The notes under the pieces are model-generated. The model was not told the origin of the DNA, made no database searches, and saw only the letters and a list, made by a program, of their open reading frames with translations. A stretch of 64,000 nt of DNA from an uncultured Candidatus Saccharibacteria bacterium (GTDB lineage: Bacteria; Patescibacteriota; Saccharimonadia; Saccharimonadales; Saccharimonadaceae), in the NCBI GenBank assembly GCA_947425245.1, contig CANDYU010000003.1, positions 1-64,000 of the forward strand. Reading direction: 5' to 3'. Of the stretch, positions 1 through 8,694 are shown piece after piece. Position numbers and translations under genes: made by a program. Within the stretch, counting starts at the first letter, position 1. Every line of letters begins with the position of its first letter.

Positions 1-263
1 GAGTAGGGATGGCGACGGCGATAGCGATACAGCAGAGGACGATGGAAATTGGTGAAAGTGGGTTAAGACTAAACTTTACAAGTTCATGTTTGGTCACATA
101 AAAGGAGCTATTATCTGGAACTTGATATAACAGCTCAGGCTTCTAGTTGCTATACTGCTTATAGTCTAGGTTGTGCTTTCTGCACCATAAAGGAATCATC
201 CATAGATAAAAAAATGGTTATGATTAATTAGATTAGACATTTTCATTATAGCATAAGGGTGAT
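1..263. other. Left-edge stretch without a clear gene
   Basis: No convincing complete gene is visible. The first 55 bases read on the plus strand as an Asp/Gly/Ser-rich tail ending in TGA at 53-55. On the minus strand a GTG-started frame beginning near 98 runs off the edge and reads like a membrane-protein N-terminus (residues near NPLSPISIVLCCIAIAVAI). These readings are mutually exclusive and I cannot choose between them. The rest is AT-rich with no stem-loop followed by a T-run. Confidence 0.3.
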
Positions 264-365
264 ATGACTCGTAAAGAAAATGTTGTAAAAATTACAACAT
301 TTAGCGTTGATGTCTTATTTCCGGTGATGAGGATTATCGTAAACCGCAAAATACTTATTAAATAA
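264..365 (+). CDS. Possible small ORF (33 aa) sharing a block with pheT
   Basis: An ATG at 264 follows an AAGGG-like ribosome site (254-258) and opens a 33-residue frame ending in TAA at 363. Bases 276-299 are identical over 24 nt to part of pheT (47268-47291, minus strand) and encode the same peptide, ENVVKITT. The frame is either a decayed fragment captured from a pheT-like gene or a chance ORF built on a palindrome. I do not recognise a function. Confidence 0.25.
   Translation: MTRKENVVKITTFSVDVLFPVMRIIVNRKILIK
278..302. repeat. Perfect 11-bp palindrome with 3-nt loop
   Basis: The arms at 278-288 and 292-302 are exact reverse complements around an AAA loop. No T-run follows, so it is not a standard terminator. 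It lies about 135 bp upstream of the -10 box of the ClbS-like gene and could be an operator or simply part of the small ORF it overlaps. Confidence 0.55.
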
Positions 366-436
366 AAAGTCTCGTGAAAGCGTATCACTTGAACATCTCT
401 TCGGTTATCGTAAGCTTCATACTAAGCAAAATCTGA

Positions 437-442
437 TATAAT
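437..442 (+). promoter_or_regulatory. -10 box (TATAAT) for the ClbS-like gene
   Basis: TATAAT at 437-442 lies 43 nt before the ATG at 486, giving a leader of roughly 37 nt. That leader holds an AAGGAG ribosome site at 476-481. This gene therefore has a conventional leader, unlike many housekeeping genes in the window. Confidence 0.6.
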
Positions 443-485
443 CGAATGGGGAGAAATTATAGTTTGTCTTATGACAAGGAGCATT

Positions 486-1022
486 ATGCCACGAGCGAGA
501 AGTAAAGATGATTTAATTAAAGCCAGCAATGAGCAATATCGGAAGTTGACTGACCTTACCGCTTCGTTATCCGAGAAGGAACTGAATACGGAGTTTGACT
601 TTTCTAATGACCCGAAAAAGACCGAAAGACATTGGAACCGAGACAAGAATTTGCGTGATATTTATATCCATCTTTACGAGTGGCACCAGCTTTTACTGAA
701 TTGGATCAAAGCTAATGAAAGTGGCAGCGAGAAGTCGTTTATTCCTGAGCCGTATTCTTGGAAAACTTACGGTGATATGAATGCGGAGTTCTGGGAGAAA
801 CATCAAAAGACTAGCCTTGAAGATGCGAAAAAGATGTTTGAAAAATCTCATCGAGAAGTTCTGGAGCTAGCTGAGAAATATAGCAATGAAGAACTTTTTG
901 GGCGGGGAGTTTTCGCGTGGGTAAATACTGATTTAGGTTCATATTTTGTCAGTGTAATGCCGAGCCACTACGACTGGGCAATGAAAAAGCTCAAGGCTCA
1001 CCGCAAGAACTGCGGGAAATAG
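486..1022 (+). CDS. ClbS/DfsB family four-helix bundle protein (DUF1706)
   Basis: The 178-residue protein matches the ClbS/DfsB family along its whole length. Recognisable blocks are PRARSKDDLIKASNEQY at the N-terminus, HWNRDKNLRDIYIHLYEWH in the middle, PYSWKTYGDMN, and SHYDWAMKKLKAH at the end. ClbS is the self-resistance cyclopropane hydrolase of the colibactin pathway, but most family members sit outside any toxin cluster and have no known substrate, so only the fold is assigned. I start at 486 rather than the in-frame ATG at 471, because AAGGAG lies 4 nt upstream of 486 and family members begin MPRxxSK. It stands alone, followed by a decayed hydrolase. The family is common in Firmicutes, so transfer from a host-associated neighbour is plausible. 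Confidence 0.9.
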   Translation: MPRARSKDDLIKASNEQYRKLTDLTASLSEKELNTEFDFSNDPKKTERHWNRDKNLRDIYIHLYEWHQLLLNWIKANESGSEKSFIPEPYSWKTYGDMNAEFWEKHQKTSLEDAKKMFEKSHREVLELAEKYSNEELFGRGVFAWVNTDLGSYFVSVMPSHYDWAMKKLKAHRKNCGK

Positions 1023-1072
1023 CTAGGCTGCAATTTGAGAAGAGTTCTGGACATGTTTAAGATAAGGAACGG

Positions 1073-1608
1073 TAAAAGGGTCGTCGTTACAAAAAAACAT
1101 CTTTTGAATGTCAAAGAGACAACCTCATAATTCGTGGAACAGAATGTAGACCAGCGGGAACCCTTTTGATTTTCGTGGAGGTAGTGCCATACTGGGCAAA
1201 AGTGATGGATTAACCACCGAAATGTCCGTATTGACAGAAGTTAAAGATTTAGAAAGCGTAATTGATTATGCCATTAGTAGAGGATATGCTAACCTGGGCG
1301 ATAAATAAACTGGTTCTTTTCTACCCGGCTTTTTGTATTCCGGATGATGCTAGGGCGGGAAAGATGATATTTGCAAGGTTTGACCCAAATAACTTGCCAG
1401 GAGTAATTAAGTGTGGCCCTATGAAACTTGGAAAATGCTATGTCGAAGATGTCATAAGAATGAATCCATTTGAGGAAATTAAGTATATAAGAATAGCAAT
1501 TCAAAGAGAAATATTAGATTGGAGGTGCTGGAAGATAGAAAGCATGGCTTTTCGAGAAGAATTGATAAAATTGCAACCAAAACATTAAAAGCATTTATGG
1601 CACTATGA
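1073..1608 (+). pseudogene. Decayed alpha/beta hydrolase
   Basis: Hydrolase fragments appear in order but in different frames. First comes CQRDNLIIRGTECRPAG (about 1103-1153). A deletion follows that removes the oxyanion/nucleophile region. Then come FDFRGGSAILGKSDG and MSVLTEVKDLESVIDYAIS (to a TAA near 1308), LVLFYPAFCIPDDARAGKM and GPMKLGKCYVEDVI (about 1310-1490), and finally VLEDRKHGFSRRIDKIA with a TGA at 1606. The pieces resemble the serine hydrolases of Firmicutes that carry IRGTEYRP and SDGxTTxMSVLTEVKDL motifs. Several frameshifts and the missing central segment mean it cannot encode a working enzyme. It lies between the ClbS-like gene and a tRNA. Confidence 0.85.
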
Positions 1609-1631
1609 ATGATATTGACAACTTCCAGGAA

Positions 1632-1670
1632 CAAAAACCGCCACTAACTCTAAAATAAGTTAATGGCGGT
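1632..1670 (-). terminator. Intrinsic terminator downstream of tRNA-Thr
   Basis: ACCGCCA/TGGCGGT arms close a hairpin over 1637-1670. Read on the minus strand it is followed by TTTTT (1632-1636). It terminates the minus-strand tRNA-Thr transcript. Confidence 0.8.
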
Positions 1671-1685
1671 CTTAAAGGCTAAATG

Positions 1686-1760
1686 TGGAGCCGACTATGA
1701 GATTTGAACTCATGACCCCGCCCTTACCATGGGCGTGCTCTACCACTGAGCTAAGTCGGC
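1686..1760 (-). tRNA. tRNA-Thr (GGT anticodon)
   Basis: A full cloverleaf is visible on the minus strand. Acceptor GCCGACT pairs with AGTCGGC, the anticodon stem CGCCC/GGGCG encloses loop ATGGTAA (anticodon GGT), and the T loop is TTCAAAT. The 3' CCA is encoded (1686-1688). It probably shares a transcript with the tRNA-like remnant upstream, because no strong promoter lies between them. Confidence 0.95.
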
Positions 1761-1809
1761 ATAATTTAATTTTGAACCAAATTTTTAAAGTGGTTATGCC
1801 TTTACTCCT

Positions 1810-1890
1810 ACCTCAATTGGCAGATCTTTTGTCCAGAGGTAGGTGTTATTCCTTACCATGGATGTACTCTATCAACTGAACTGTTGAGGC
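1810..1890 (-). pseudogene. Degenerate tRNA-Thr-like sequence
   Basis: Acceptor halves GCCTCAA and TTGAGGT (one wobble) still pair, the D arm pairs with wobbles, and the anticodon loop is identical to the neighbouring tRNA-Thr (ATGGTAA, GGT). The anticodon stem has only three pairs and there is no normal T arm. Part of the 3' half instead pairs as a hairpin with arms CCTACCTC and GAGGTAGG. A TATAAT box lies about 9 nt before the acceptor stem on the minus strand, so it is probably still transcribed, ahead of the real tRNA-Thr. It is most simply a decayed tandem duplicate. Confidence 0.6.
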
Positions 1891-1973
1891 AACAAGTCTA
1901 TTATATCACACCTATACAGGTTTTTACAAGAACCTATCGGAGGCGAATAATCCATGTTACAATATAATATATT

Positions 1974-3296
1974 ATGAGTAAGTTAGAAGATATCGTTAGT
2001 TTATGTAAGCGGCGGGGGTTTATTTTTCCAGGGTCAGATGTATATGGCGGAATGGCGGGAACTTGGGACTTTGGTCCATTAGGAGTAAGCTTGAAGCGTA
2101 ATATTATGCAGGAGTGGTGGAGTTTTTGGGTTGATAAGCGTGATGACATGTATGGAGTTGATGCGGCAATCATCATGAATCCGCGAACCTGGAGGGCTTC
2201 GGGACATGTTGATACTTTTAATGATCCGTTAGTAGAGTGTAAAGAATGTCATGGGCGTTTTCGGGCGGATAAGCTAGTTGGTGGAGCGACCGAGAGTATC
2301 ACGACCGAGGCGTTCTTAGCAGCAAAAGTAAAATGCCCGACTTGTGGTAAGGAAAACTGGAGTGATGTACGCAAATTTAATATGATGTTCGAGACTCATG
2401 TTGGGGCCGTGAGTGACGAGACGAGTATCGCGTATCTCCGACCAGAAACAGCACAAGGTATTTTCACCAATTTTCGCAATGTAGTGGATACTATTTATCC
2501 GGATATGCCGTTTGGTCTGGCTCAACAAGGCAAGGCGTTTCGAAATGAGATTTCGCCACGAGATTTTATTCTACGCGATCGCGAGTGTAGTCAGATGGAA
2601 ATTGAATATTTTGTGAAACCAGATGAGTGGGAGAAGGCGTTTGAGATGATGCGAGTGGAACATCTGAAATTCCTGGAAAAGGTCATCGGGCTTCCAGCGG
2701 AAATGCTGCATGAGTTAGATGTTTCGGCCGAGGATCGTGCTCATTATTCTAAGAAAACAATCGACATCATGTTTGACTACCCGAACGGCGAGGAAGAACT
2801 GATGGGGCTGGCTTACCGGACAGATTTTGATCTTGGAAATATTCAGCGAGAGTCAGGTAAGAGCATGGAATATCGAGATAAGTCTACTGGTGAGGCCTTT
2901 GTACCGCATGTAATCGAGCCGAGTATTGGGGTCGAGCGTTTAGTGATGGCAGTTTTGAGTGCAGCATATTGTGAGGATGAGATTAATGGTGAGAAGCGTA
3001 CAGTCTTGAAGTTGCCTGAAAATCTAGCCCCGTACAAGTTTTGCGTTAGTCCGTTATTGAAAAATAAGCCTGAGCTGGTCGAGAAGGCACGAGAGGTGTA
3101 CGAGAAGCTGAAAGATAAGTACACTTTTGTAACATGGGACGATTCAGGAAATATCGGTAAGCGTTACCGCAAGCAGGACGAGATTGGTACGCCAAAGTGC
3201 GTGGTGGTGGACTTTGACAGCCTTGAAGATGATAGTGTAACGGTACGTGATCGGGATACGACAGAACAAGTTAGAGTCAAGATTGCCGAATTGTAG
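1974..3296 (+). CDS. glyS: Glycyl-tRNA synthetase, single-chain homodimeric type
   Basis: The 440-residue class II synthetase charges tRNA-Gly. The N-terminal RRGFIFPGSDVYGGMAG and WDFGPLG blocks, the FNMMFETHVG and YLRPETAQGIF motifs, and the C-terminal anticodon-binding domain are all in place. A Cys pair plus CPTC around residues 90-125 looks like the zinc-binding insertion. It is the one-chain archaeal/eukaryal-like enzyme, not the alpha/beta GlyQ-GlyS of most bacteria. The -10 box TATAAT at 1963-1968 ends only 5 nt before the ATG and there is no Shine-Dalgarno site, so the mRNA is predicted to be leaderless. The next gene starts 13 nt after the stop and is probably co-transcribed. Confidence 0.95.
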   Translation: MSKLEDIVSLCKRRGFIFPGSDVYGGMAGTWDFGPLGVSLKRNIMQEWWSFWVDKRDDMYGVDAAIIMNPRTWRASGHVDTFNDPLVECKECHGRFRADKLVGGATESITTEAFLAAKVKCPTCGKENWSDVRKFNMMFETHVGAVSDETSIAYLRPETAQGIFTNFRNVVDTIYPDMPFGLAQQGKAFRNEISPRDFILRDRECSQMEIEYFVKPDEWEKAFEMMRVEHLKFLEKVIGLPAEMLHELDVSAEDRAHYSKKTIDIMFDYPNGEEELMGLAYRTDFDLGNIQRESGKSMEYRDKSTGEAFVPHVIEPSIGVERLVMAVLSAAYCEDEINGEKRTVLKLPENLAPYKFCVSPLLKNKPELVEKAREVYEKLKDKYTFVTWDDSGNIGKRYRKQDEIGTPKCVVVDFDSLEDDSVTVRDRDTTEQVRVKIAEL

Positions 3297-3309
3297 GTCG
3301 GAGTGAATA

Positions 3310-6300
3310 GTGGGGGAAAGTAGAATAGACCAGAAAGTTTTAAAACGGTTTGCAGGGCAACTAAGGTCACTGGTTGATTTTGGTGTGCGTGCACGCCTAG
3401 AGAACTTGAAGCCATTGCCAGAAGCCTTGCAGCAGAAGATTGAGCATGAAGGCAAAGAAGTGGTTATTGAGCTGGCAACTTATACTTGGTTCAATCGAAT
3501 TATTGCTCTATGTTATATGGATCAGCATGGGATTTTGCCGATTGACGAACGAATGCGTGGATGCAGAATTGGGCTTTTTGATAATTTAGGTGATAAAAAT
3601 GATTGTTGGCTAGGAGGATTAGAGCTGGATAAACTATCCGATACGGCGATAGCTTTGGATTATTCTGACCTAGACGATTTATCGGAAGAACAAAAGTATG
3701 AACAAATCTTGATAGCAATCGCTAACAGGCTAGCCGAAGTTATTCCAGCGATATTCGGAGCATCAACGGCAGAGTTGAATGACTTGATTCCCTGTAATTT
3801 CCTGGGGGAGGGTGGCATTACGGCGGTTATTAATGCATTAAAAGACAGTGCCTTTGCACAGGTTGAGACGCTGGGCTGGCTATATCAATATTATAACGAT
3901 CTAAATGAAGAAAAAACAGCACTAGCAACAACTCAGGTTCTTACGCCAGATTGGGTGGTAAGATTTTTGGTTGATGCGACTTTGGGGCAATATTTGCAGG
4001 AAGTGGCCAACGAAAGAGATTGTCGGTCGCGACTTGAAGAGATACGCTTACTAGACCCATGTTCAGGATCGGGGCATATTTTGGTCTATGCTTTTGAGGT
4101 ATTATATGCAGAGTACAGTAAACATGGGTATGGAGCGAGCAGGATTGCGGAATTGATTTTATCGAAGAACCTGTATGGGCTGGAAATTGATGAGCGGGCG
4201 ACTCAAATTACGACGTTGCTATGCTCAATGGTGGCACGCAAATATGATCCTGAGTTCTTTCGGCGTGGAGTGAGACTAAATATTTTAACGGTTCAATCAA
4301 GCAATCGAGTTTGGTTTAAAAACTTCCAGCCTCAAGGTAAAGCCAAAGAAGAGCTAGAATACCTACTATCTGCATTTAAAAATGCTACGCTCTATGGAGC
4401 GTTAATTAGGACTAGAGATTATGACTACAGTGAGCTAAGAAAAGCAATCGCGAATGAACCGGCACGAAGAGCAAACCGGATAGCTCAAAGACTTGAGCCA
4501 CTTATTCGCCAAGCAGAATTGCTAGCCAAGTCGTACACCGTAGCGGTGACCAATCCACCATATCTACATAAATACGATACCTTATTACGTAGTTTTTTGC
4601 AGGAAAATTATTCAGTGGAGAAATCGGATCTCGCGATAGCATTTGTGCGTCGGTGTGCGGACTTTGTTAGGCCTGACGGTAGAATAGGATTAATTACGAT
4701 GGATGCTTGGATGTTTCAGAAATCTGCCGCAGAGTTTAGAAAATGGCTTTTACAAGAATGTAGTATCAAAAAAGTGTTATGGCTTGGATATGGCGTCTTT
4801 AGTGGCGTAATGGCGTCAACAGTAGCCTTTGTGGTGCAGAAGGCAAGAGGCCAAGGTGGGCTTTTTGTACGGGTCACGGGGTTGGGATCACAACAGAAAA
4901 AGAGAATTGCGGAGCAGTTTGGTCGAGGTGAAGTGATAGAAAATGAAGACGATAGCGTAAAGTTTTATCAAGCAAAGTCGGCAGATTTCTTAGCGTTGTC
5001 CGGTAATGTCTTGGCGTTTACATTATCGGATGAATTAAAAGGAGTACTGCGTTCGGGTAGCAAAGTTAAAGATTTTGGAGATGTTAAACAGGGACTGTCA
5101 ACGGCGGACAATGAAAGATTTTTGCGATTGTGGTGGGAAGTTGATTTTAGAGATATTAAACTTCGGGCAAAAAATAATACTGAGGCGATAAATTCGGGCA
5201 AAAAATGGTTTCCACATAACAAGGGTGGAGCGAATCGGAAGTGGTATGGGAATAATCTTTATGTGATTGATTGGTTAAATGATGGGGCCGAGATTAGAAA
5301 ATCAGCAAAATCAGTAATTAGAAATGAGAAGTATTTCTTTCGTCCAGCCATAACTTGGTCGGCGGTCTCAAACGGCAACACTAGCTTTCGTTTTGTTCCT
5401 CGAGGTAATACTTTTAATGCAGCTGGACCAGAGATTTTTGTGGAGGATGAGGATTTAAGCTATTATATTTTAGGATTGCTGAACTCTAGCTTGATGGGAG
5501 AAGTAGCAGAAGCGATATCGCAAGGATGGAATAAAAGCGTAGGAGCTGTAGCGAATTATCCCATCGTTTATCAAGAGGCACTGAAAAAAGAACTTGTACA
5601 GTTAGTGCAAAAATGTATTAATTTGGCTCAGGAGGAATGGGATGAGTCAGAGATGTCGTATGATTTTGACAAGCATCCACTATGCAAGCTTGGCACAAGT
5701 CGGATAGAAATAGCAGCAGAAAAGTGGAAAGAGCGAATTATTGAGCGAAAGCAAGAGCTGGGACGATGCGAAAAAAGAATAAATCTCTTGGTGCGAGAGA
5801 TTTTCCAGGTATCTGAGGTCGAAAAAGAGCTAAAAGATACTCAAGAATCTGTGCCGAGCGAGATAATAATAGCAAAAAGTTTATTATCTTATTTTGTGGG
5901 TTGGAGCTTGGGTAGGTATAGCCTGGAGAAAGATGGGGTGCAAGAGCCAGGGTCGGCCGGGCGGTTTTTAATGGCGTCTCAAAGCGAGAGCAAAGATGAT
6001 ATTATGAAGCAATTGGAGCGATTCCTAACTCAAAGTTTTGGCGAGGAGGATCTGGAGGAAAATCTGAGTTGGATAGCACAAGCGTTAGGATGCAGGTATA
6101 ACGAAACTGTCCGACAGAGAATACGGCGTTATTTCCAAGAAGATTTTTTCGAGGATCATAAAAAGCAGTACTGCGATCCAGTACGCAAGACAGAGGCGAA
6201 ACCGATTTATTGGCAGATTACTTCCGGCCCAGAACGGACCTTCCAGGCTATTTTTTACCTACATGCTTACCGACCAGAACTATTGGGTGAATTATATGAT

Positions 6301-6501
6301 AAACTACAGGAACAGATTGAGACACTATCTCAAGGCGTAGATCGGGAGGATACGTTAGAGATAGATAAACGTCGATGGCAGGAGACGCAGGAGCTAAAAT
6401 TATGGTTTGAAGATTTGATACAAAGAGAGATATGGCTTGACTTAGACGATGGGGTTTTAGCAAACTATCAAAAATTATTTAATGTAAGCTTGCGGAGCTG
6501 A
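3310..6501 (+). CDS. PglX-like adenine-specific DNA methyltransferase (BREX type), orphan
   Basis: This 1063-residue protein resembles PglX, the N6-adenine methyltransferase of BREX phage-defence systems. It shows the SAM-binding motif LDPCSGSGHILVYAFE (near residue 250), KNLYGLEIDERATQI, the catalytic NPPY motif (VTNPPYLHKYD, about residue 414), and the C-terminal block PIYWQITSG then AIFYLHAYRPELLG typical of PglX. It starts at GTG 3310 with GGAG at 3300-3303 and follows glyS by 13 nt. No brxA, brxB, brxC, pglZ or brxL gene is visible on either side. It may be an orphan modification enzyme, act with partners elsewhere, or work as a single-protein restriction-modification enzyme, although I see no nuclease motif. 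Confidence 0.88.
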   Translation: MGESRIDQKVLKRFAGQLRSLVDFGVRARLENLKPLPEALQQKIEHEGKEVVIELATYTWFNRIIALCYMDQHGILPIDERMRGCRIGLFDNLGDKNDCWLGGLELDKLSDTAIALDYSDLDDLSEEQKYEQILIAIANRLAEVIPAIFGASTAELNDLIPCNFLGEGGITAVINALKDSAFAQVETLGWLYQYYNDLNEEKTALATTQVLTPDWVVRFLVDATLGQYLQEVANERDCRSRLEEIRLLDPCSGSGHILVYAFEVLYAEYSKHGYGASRIAELILSKNLYGLEIDERATQITTLLCSMVARKYDPEFFRRGVRLNILTVQSSNRVWFKNFQPQGKAKEELEYLLSAFKNATLYGALIRTRDYDYSELRKAIANEPARRANRIAQRLEPLIRQAELLAKSYTVAVTNPPYLHKYDTLLRSFLQENYSVEKSDLAIAFVRRCADFVRPDGRIGLITMDAWMFQKSAAEFRKWLLQECSIKKVLWLGYGVFSGVMASTVAFVVQKARGQGGLFVRVTGLGSQQKKRIAEQFGRGEVIENEDDSVKFYQAKSADFLALSGNVLAFTLSDELKGVLRSGSKVKDFGDVKQGLSTADNERFLRLWWEVDFRDIKLRAKNNTEAINSGKKWFPHNKGGANRKWYGNNLYVIDWLNDGAEIRKSAKSVIRNEKYFFRPAITWSAVSNGNTSFRFVPRGNTFNAAGPEIFVEDEDLSYYILGLLNSSLMGEVAEAISQGWNKSVGAVANYPIVYQEALKKELVQLVQKCINLAQEEWDESEMSYDFDKHPLCKLGTSRIEIAAEKWKERIIERKQELGRCEKRINLLVREIFQVSEVEKELKDTQESVPSEIIIAKSLLSYFVGWSLGRYSLEKDGVQEPGSAGRFLMASQSESKDDIMKQLERFLTQSFGEEDLEENLSWIAQALGCRYNETVRQRIRRYFQEDFFEDHKKQYCDPVRKTEAKPIYWQITSGPERTFQAIFYLHAYRPELLGELYDKLQEQIETLSQGVDREDTLEIDKRRWQETQELKLWFEDLIQREIWLDLDDGVLANYQKLFNVSLRS

Positions 6502-6526
6502 AAAGATTAAGGTATGATAGTGAAGT

Positions 6527-8317
6527 ATGTCACGAAGAGTAAAGGAAAAGCCAAAAACTGTCAAACGCACACTGTATTATTATTGGCAAGAAGTCAAGAA
6601 GTATAAGTGGTATGCGTTGGCATGTTTTGTTTTGACGCCGATTGTGGTTTTTATTAGGGGTGTTTTAGCTCCATTGATTTTCGCTGACTTAATCGAGAAG
6701 GCATCGCTGGGACTACCAATTGAGGAATTACTCACTGTAGCTTTGGGTGAGGTATTGGTTTTTATGGCAGTCTATACGCTGAACAAGCTCGTATTTGAAG
6801 AATTGCGTCTCTATTGTTGTTGGAAGTGGGAAATGCTTTCGATGTATAACTTGGCTATTTTGTGCTTCAATACTGTGAGCGAGCAATCAATGCAGTTTCA
6901 TAGCGATCGATTTTCTGGTTCCCTAGTCTCACAGTCGAATAAATTCGTAGGGGCTTTTGAACGCTTAATCGATACTTTTGTTTGGGATATTTGGCCAACA
7001 TTAGTATATATATTGTTAGTAGTCGTGGTTTTAATACCGCAAGTGCCATGGTTTGCAGCCGGATTGGTAGTCTTAACAATTGTCTACGCAATTATTTGTT
7101 TACTCTCATTCAGAAAAGTGGCACATCTCAATGAGGAGTGGGCAGCAGCCGAGACTAAACAGACTGGTCAGTTAGCAGACTCGATTTCGAACATCATTTC
7201 AGTAAAGTCCTACGCACAAGAGAGTCACGAGCGGCGACGTTATGCTAATTTCTCGAGAACTTCCTATAATGCTGGAATCCGGTCAATGCGAGCAACGATT
7301 ACGCGGGATGTTATGTTCAACTTCGTGCAGTTGGGTATTACGGGTCTAATCTTAACTTTCTTGCTATTTGGTCGCGAGTGGTTAGGGATTTCGGTGGCGA
7401 TTTTAGTCTTAATTGTGAATTATGCTCAGACTGTGCAAGGTGAATTGTGGGAGATTAACTCGATTTTGAAGAATCTTAATCGAGTGTTTGGCGATGCACG
7501 AGAGATGACGCTGATTTTGGATACCGTTGACGATGTAGTAGATGCGAAGGATGCAGTGAGTTTAGAGTTGGCTGAGGCAAGTGTTAGATTCGACCATGTC
7601 TACTTTAAGCATCGGGACGCAAAGGAAGCGATTTTTCAGGATTTCAACCTAGAAATTAAGCCGGGCGAACGGGTTGGGCTGGTCGGCGTGTCAGGATCAG
7701 GTAAGACTACGCTTACCAAGTTATTGCTGAGATTTGCCGATGTAACTCAAGGAGAAGTTTTAGTGTCTGGACAGGACATTAAGGAGATAACCCAGGAGTC
7801 GCTGCGACGCACTGTGGCTTATGTTCCGCAAGAGACGGCTTTGTTTCATCGGAGCATCGCGGAAAACATCGCTTACGGTAAAACCGATGCGACGCCAGAG
7901 GAAATTGAGCGAGCGGCTCGCTTAGCTAACGCTCATGAGTTTATTGAACAGATGCCGAGCGGATACGATACGCTCGTAGGTGAACGTGGGGTGAAGTTAT
8001 CGGGAGGACAAAGGCAGCGGGTAGCAATCGCGAGGGCGATACTGAAAGATGCTCCAATTTTAGTCCTAGACGAAGCCACTTCGGCACTGGATTCCGAATC
8101 AGAAGCCTTGATTCAGGATGCATTGGAGAAGCTGATGGCAGGACGGACCAGTATAGTAATTGCGCATAGGCTATCAACCGTTGCGAGCTTAGATCGAATT
8201 ATTGTCCTACAAGATGGGAAGATTGTTGAGCAGGGTAGTCATGCAGAGTTGTTAGAGCGTAAGGATGGCGTGTATAAGCATCTCTGGGATCGACAGTCTG
8301 GGTCTTTTGTAGATTAG
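6527..8317 (+). CDS. ABC exporter, fused permease and ATPase
   Basis: The 596-residue half-transporter has an N-terminal six-helix membrane domain (about residues 35-320) and a C-terminal nucleotide-binding domain. Walker A is GVSGSGKTTL, the signature is LSGGQRQRVAIARA, Walker B is ILVLDEATSALD, and the switch histidine is in IVIAHRLSTV. It belongs to the MsbA/MdlB-type exporter group and would act as a homodimer or heterodimer. The substrate cannot be inferred. A TATGAT box at 6513-6518 lies 8 nt before the ATG without a ribosome site, so a leaderless or very short leader is likely. The gene follows the PglX-like gene by 25 nt but has this promoter of its own. Confidence 0.93.
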   Translation: MSRRVKEKPKTVKRTLYYYWQEVKKYKWYALACFVLTPIVVFIRGVLAPLIFADLIEKASLGLPIEELLTVALGEVLVFMAVYTLNKLVFEELRLYCCWKWEMLSMYNLAILCFNTVSEQSMQFHSDRFSGSLVSQSNKFVGAFERLIDTFVWDIWPTLVYILLVVVVLIPQVPWFAAGLVVLTIVYAIICLLSFRKVAHLNEEWAAAETKQTGQLADSISNIISVKSYAQESHERRRYANFSRTSYNAGIRSMRATITRDVMFNFVQLGITGLILTFLLFGREWLGISVAILVLIVNYAQTVQGELWEINSILKNLNRVFGDAREMTLILDTVDDVVDAKDAVSLELAEASVRFDHVYFKHRDAKEAIFQDFNLEIKPGERVGLVGVSGSGKTTLTKLLLRFADVTQGEVLVSGQDIKEITQESLRRTVAYVPQETALFHRSIAENIAYGKTDATPEEIERAARLANAHEFIEQMPSGYDTLVGERGVKLSGGQRQRVAIARAILKDAPILVLDEATSALDSESEALIQDALEKLMAGRTSIVIAHRLSTVASLDRIIVLQDGKIVEQGSHAELLERKDGVYKHLWDRQSGSFVD

Positions 8318-8375
8318 GGATTAGCTCTCAAACGATAGTTGGTTTTAGGGGATGAGCTGCTAGAGCTTATCTAAC

Positions 8376-8591
8376 CTAGTACGCCAGACAACGGATGGGG
8401 AGAGCAAGTATCCGATATGTTGAACCGTTTGAGGGTGATGTTGTAATGTCCGCAAATCCTAAAAAGTTCCCAGCCATACTAGTGCTGCCAGTATCAAGCA
8501 CGGAAGAAGATGTCATTGACCAATAATATCCTTCAAATCCTAAGTAACGCACTGCACTACGATCGATATTAGTAAACCCGCTACGGACGAA
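8376..8591 (-). pseudogene. Start-less 3' cassette of a FISUMP-like surface domain (cassette a)
   Basis: On the minus strand an open frame without a start runs 71 codons to TAG. It reads FVRSGF, then GYYWSMTSSS, then LPIRCLAY. This pattern (VRxG, GyyWS, final RCL/RCV) matches the C-terminus of the FISUMP (Fibrobacter succinogenes major paralogous) domain. The first 14 bases (TTCGTCCGTAGCGG) and the last 33, including the stop and ten bases after it, are identical to those of the cassettes at 8693 and 22419, while the middle differs strongly. It is a gene remnant or a silent donor for a full gene elsewhere. Confidence 0.75.
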
Positions 8592-8671
8592 GTGATTGAC
8601 ACAAAAGCTAGTGGAGGTTCTAGTTAATTAGCTAGGATTTTAGATAAAATAACAGGGACGATTTAAAATTG

Positions 8672-8694
8672 AACTAGTATAGCTTATACTAGTT
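8672..8694. repeat. Perfect 10-bp palindrome with 3-nt loop
   Basis: Arms 8672-8681 and 8685-8694 are exact reverse complements around GCT. The right arm runs into the first two bases of cassette b. Together with cassette a in the opposite orientation, this places a palindrome at the facing 5' ends of two cassettes. Confidence 0.6.

Noticed and set aside
3310-8317. Complete BREX or restriction-modification island
   Set aside because: Only the PglX-like gene is present; the neighbours are glyS and a generic ABC exporter.
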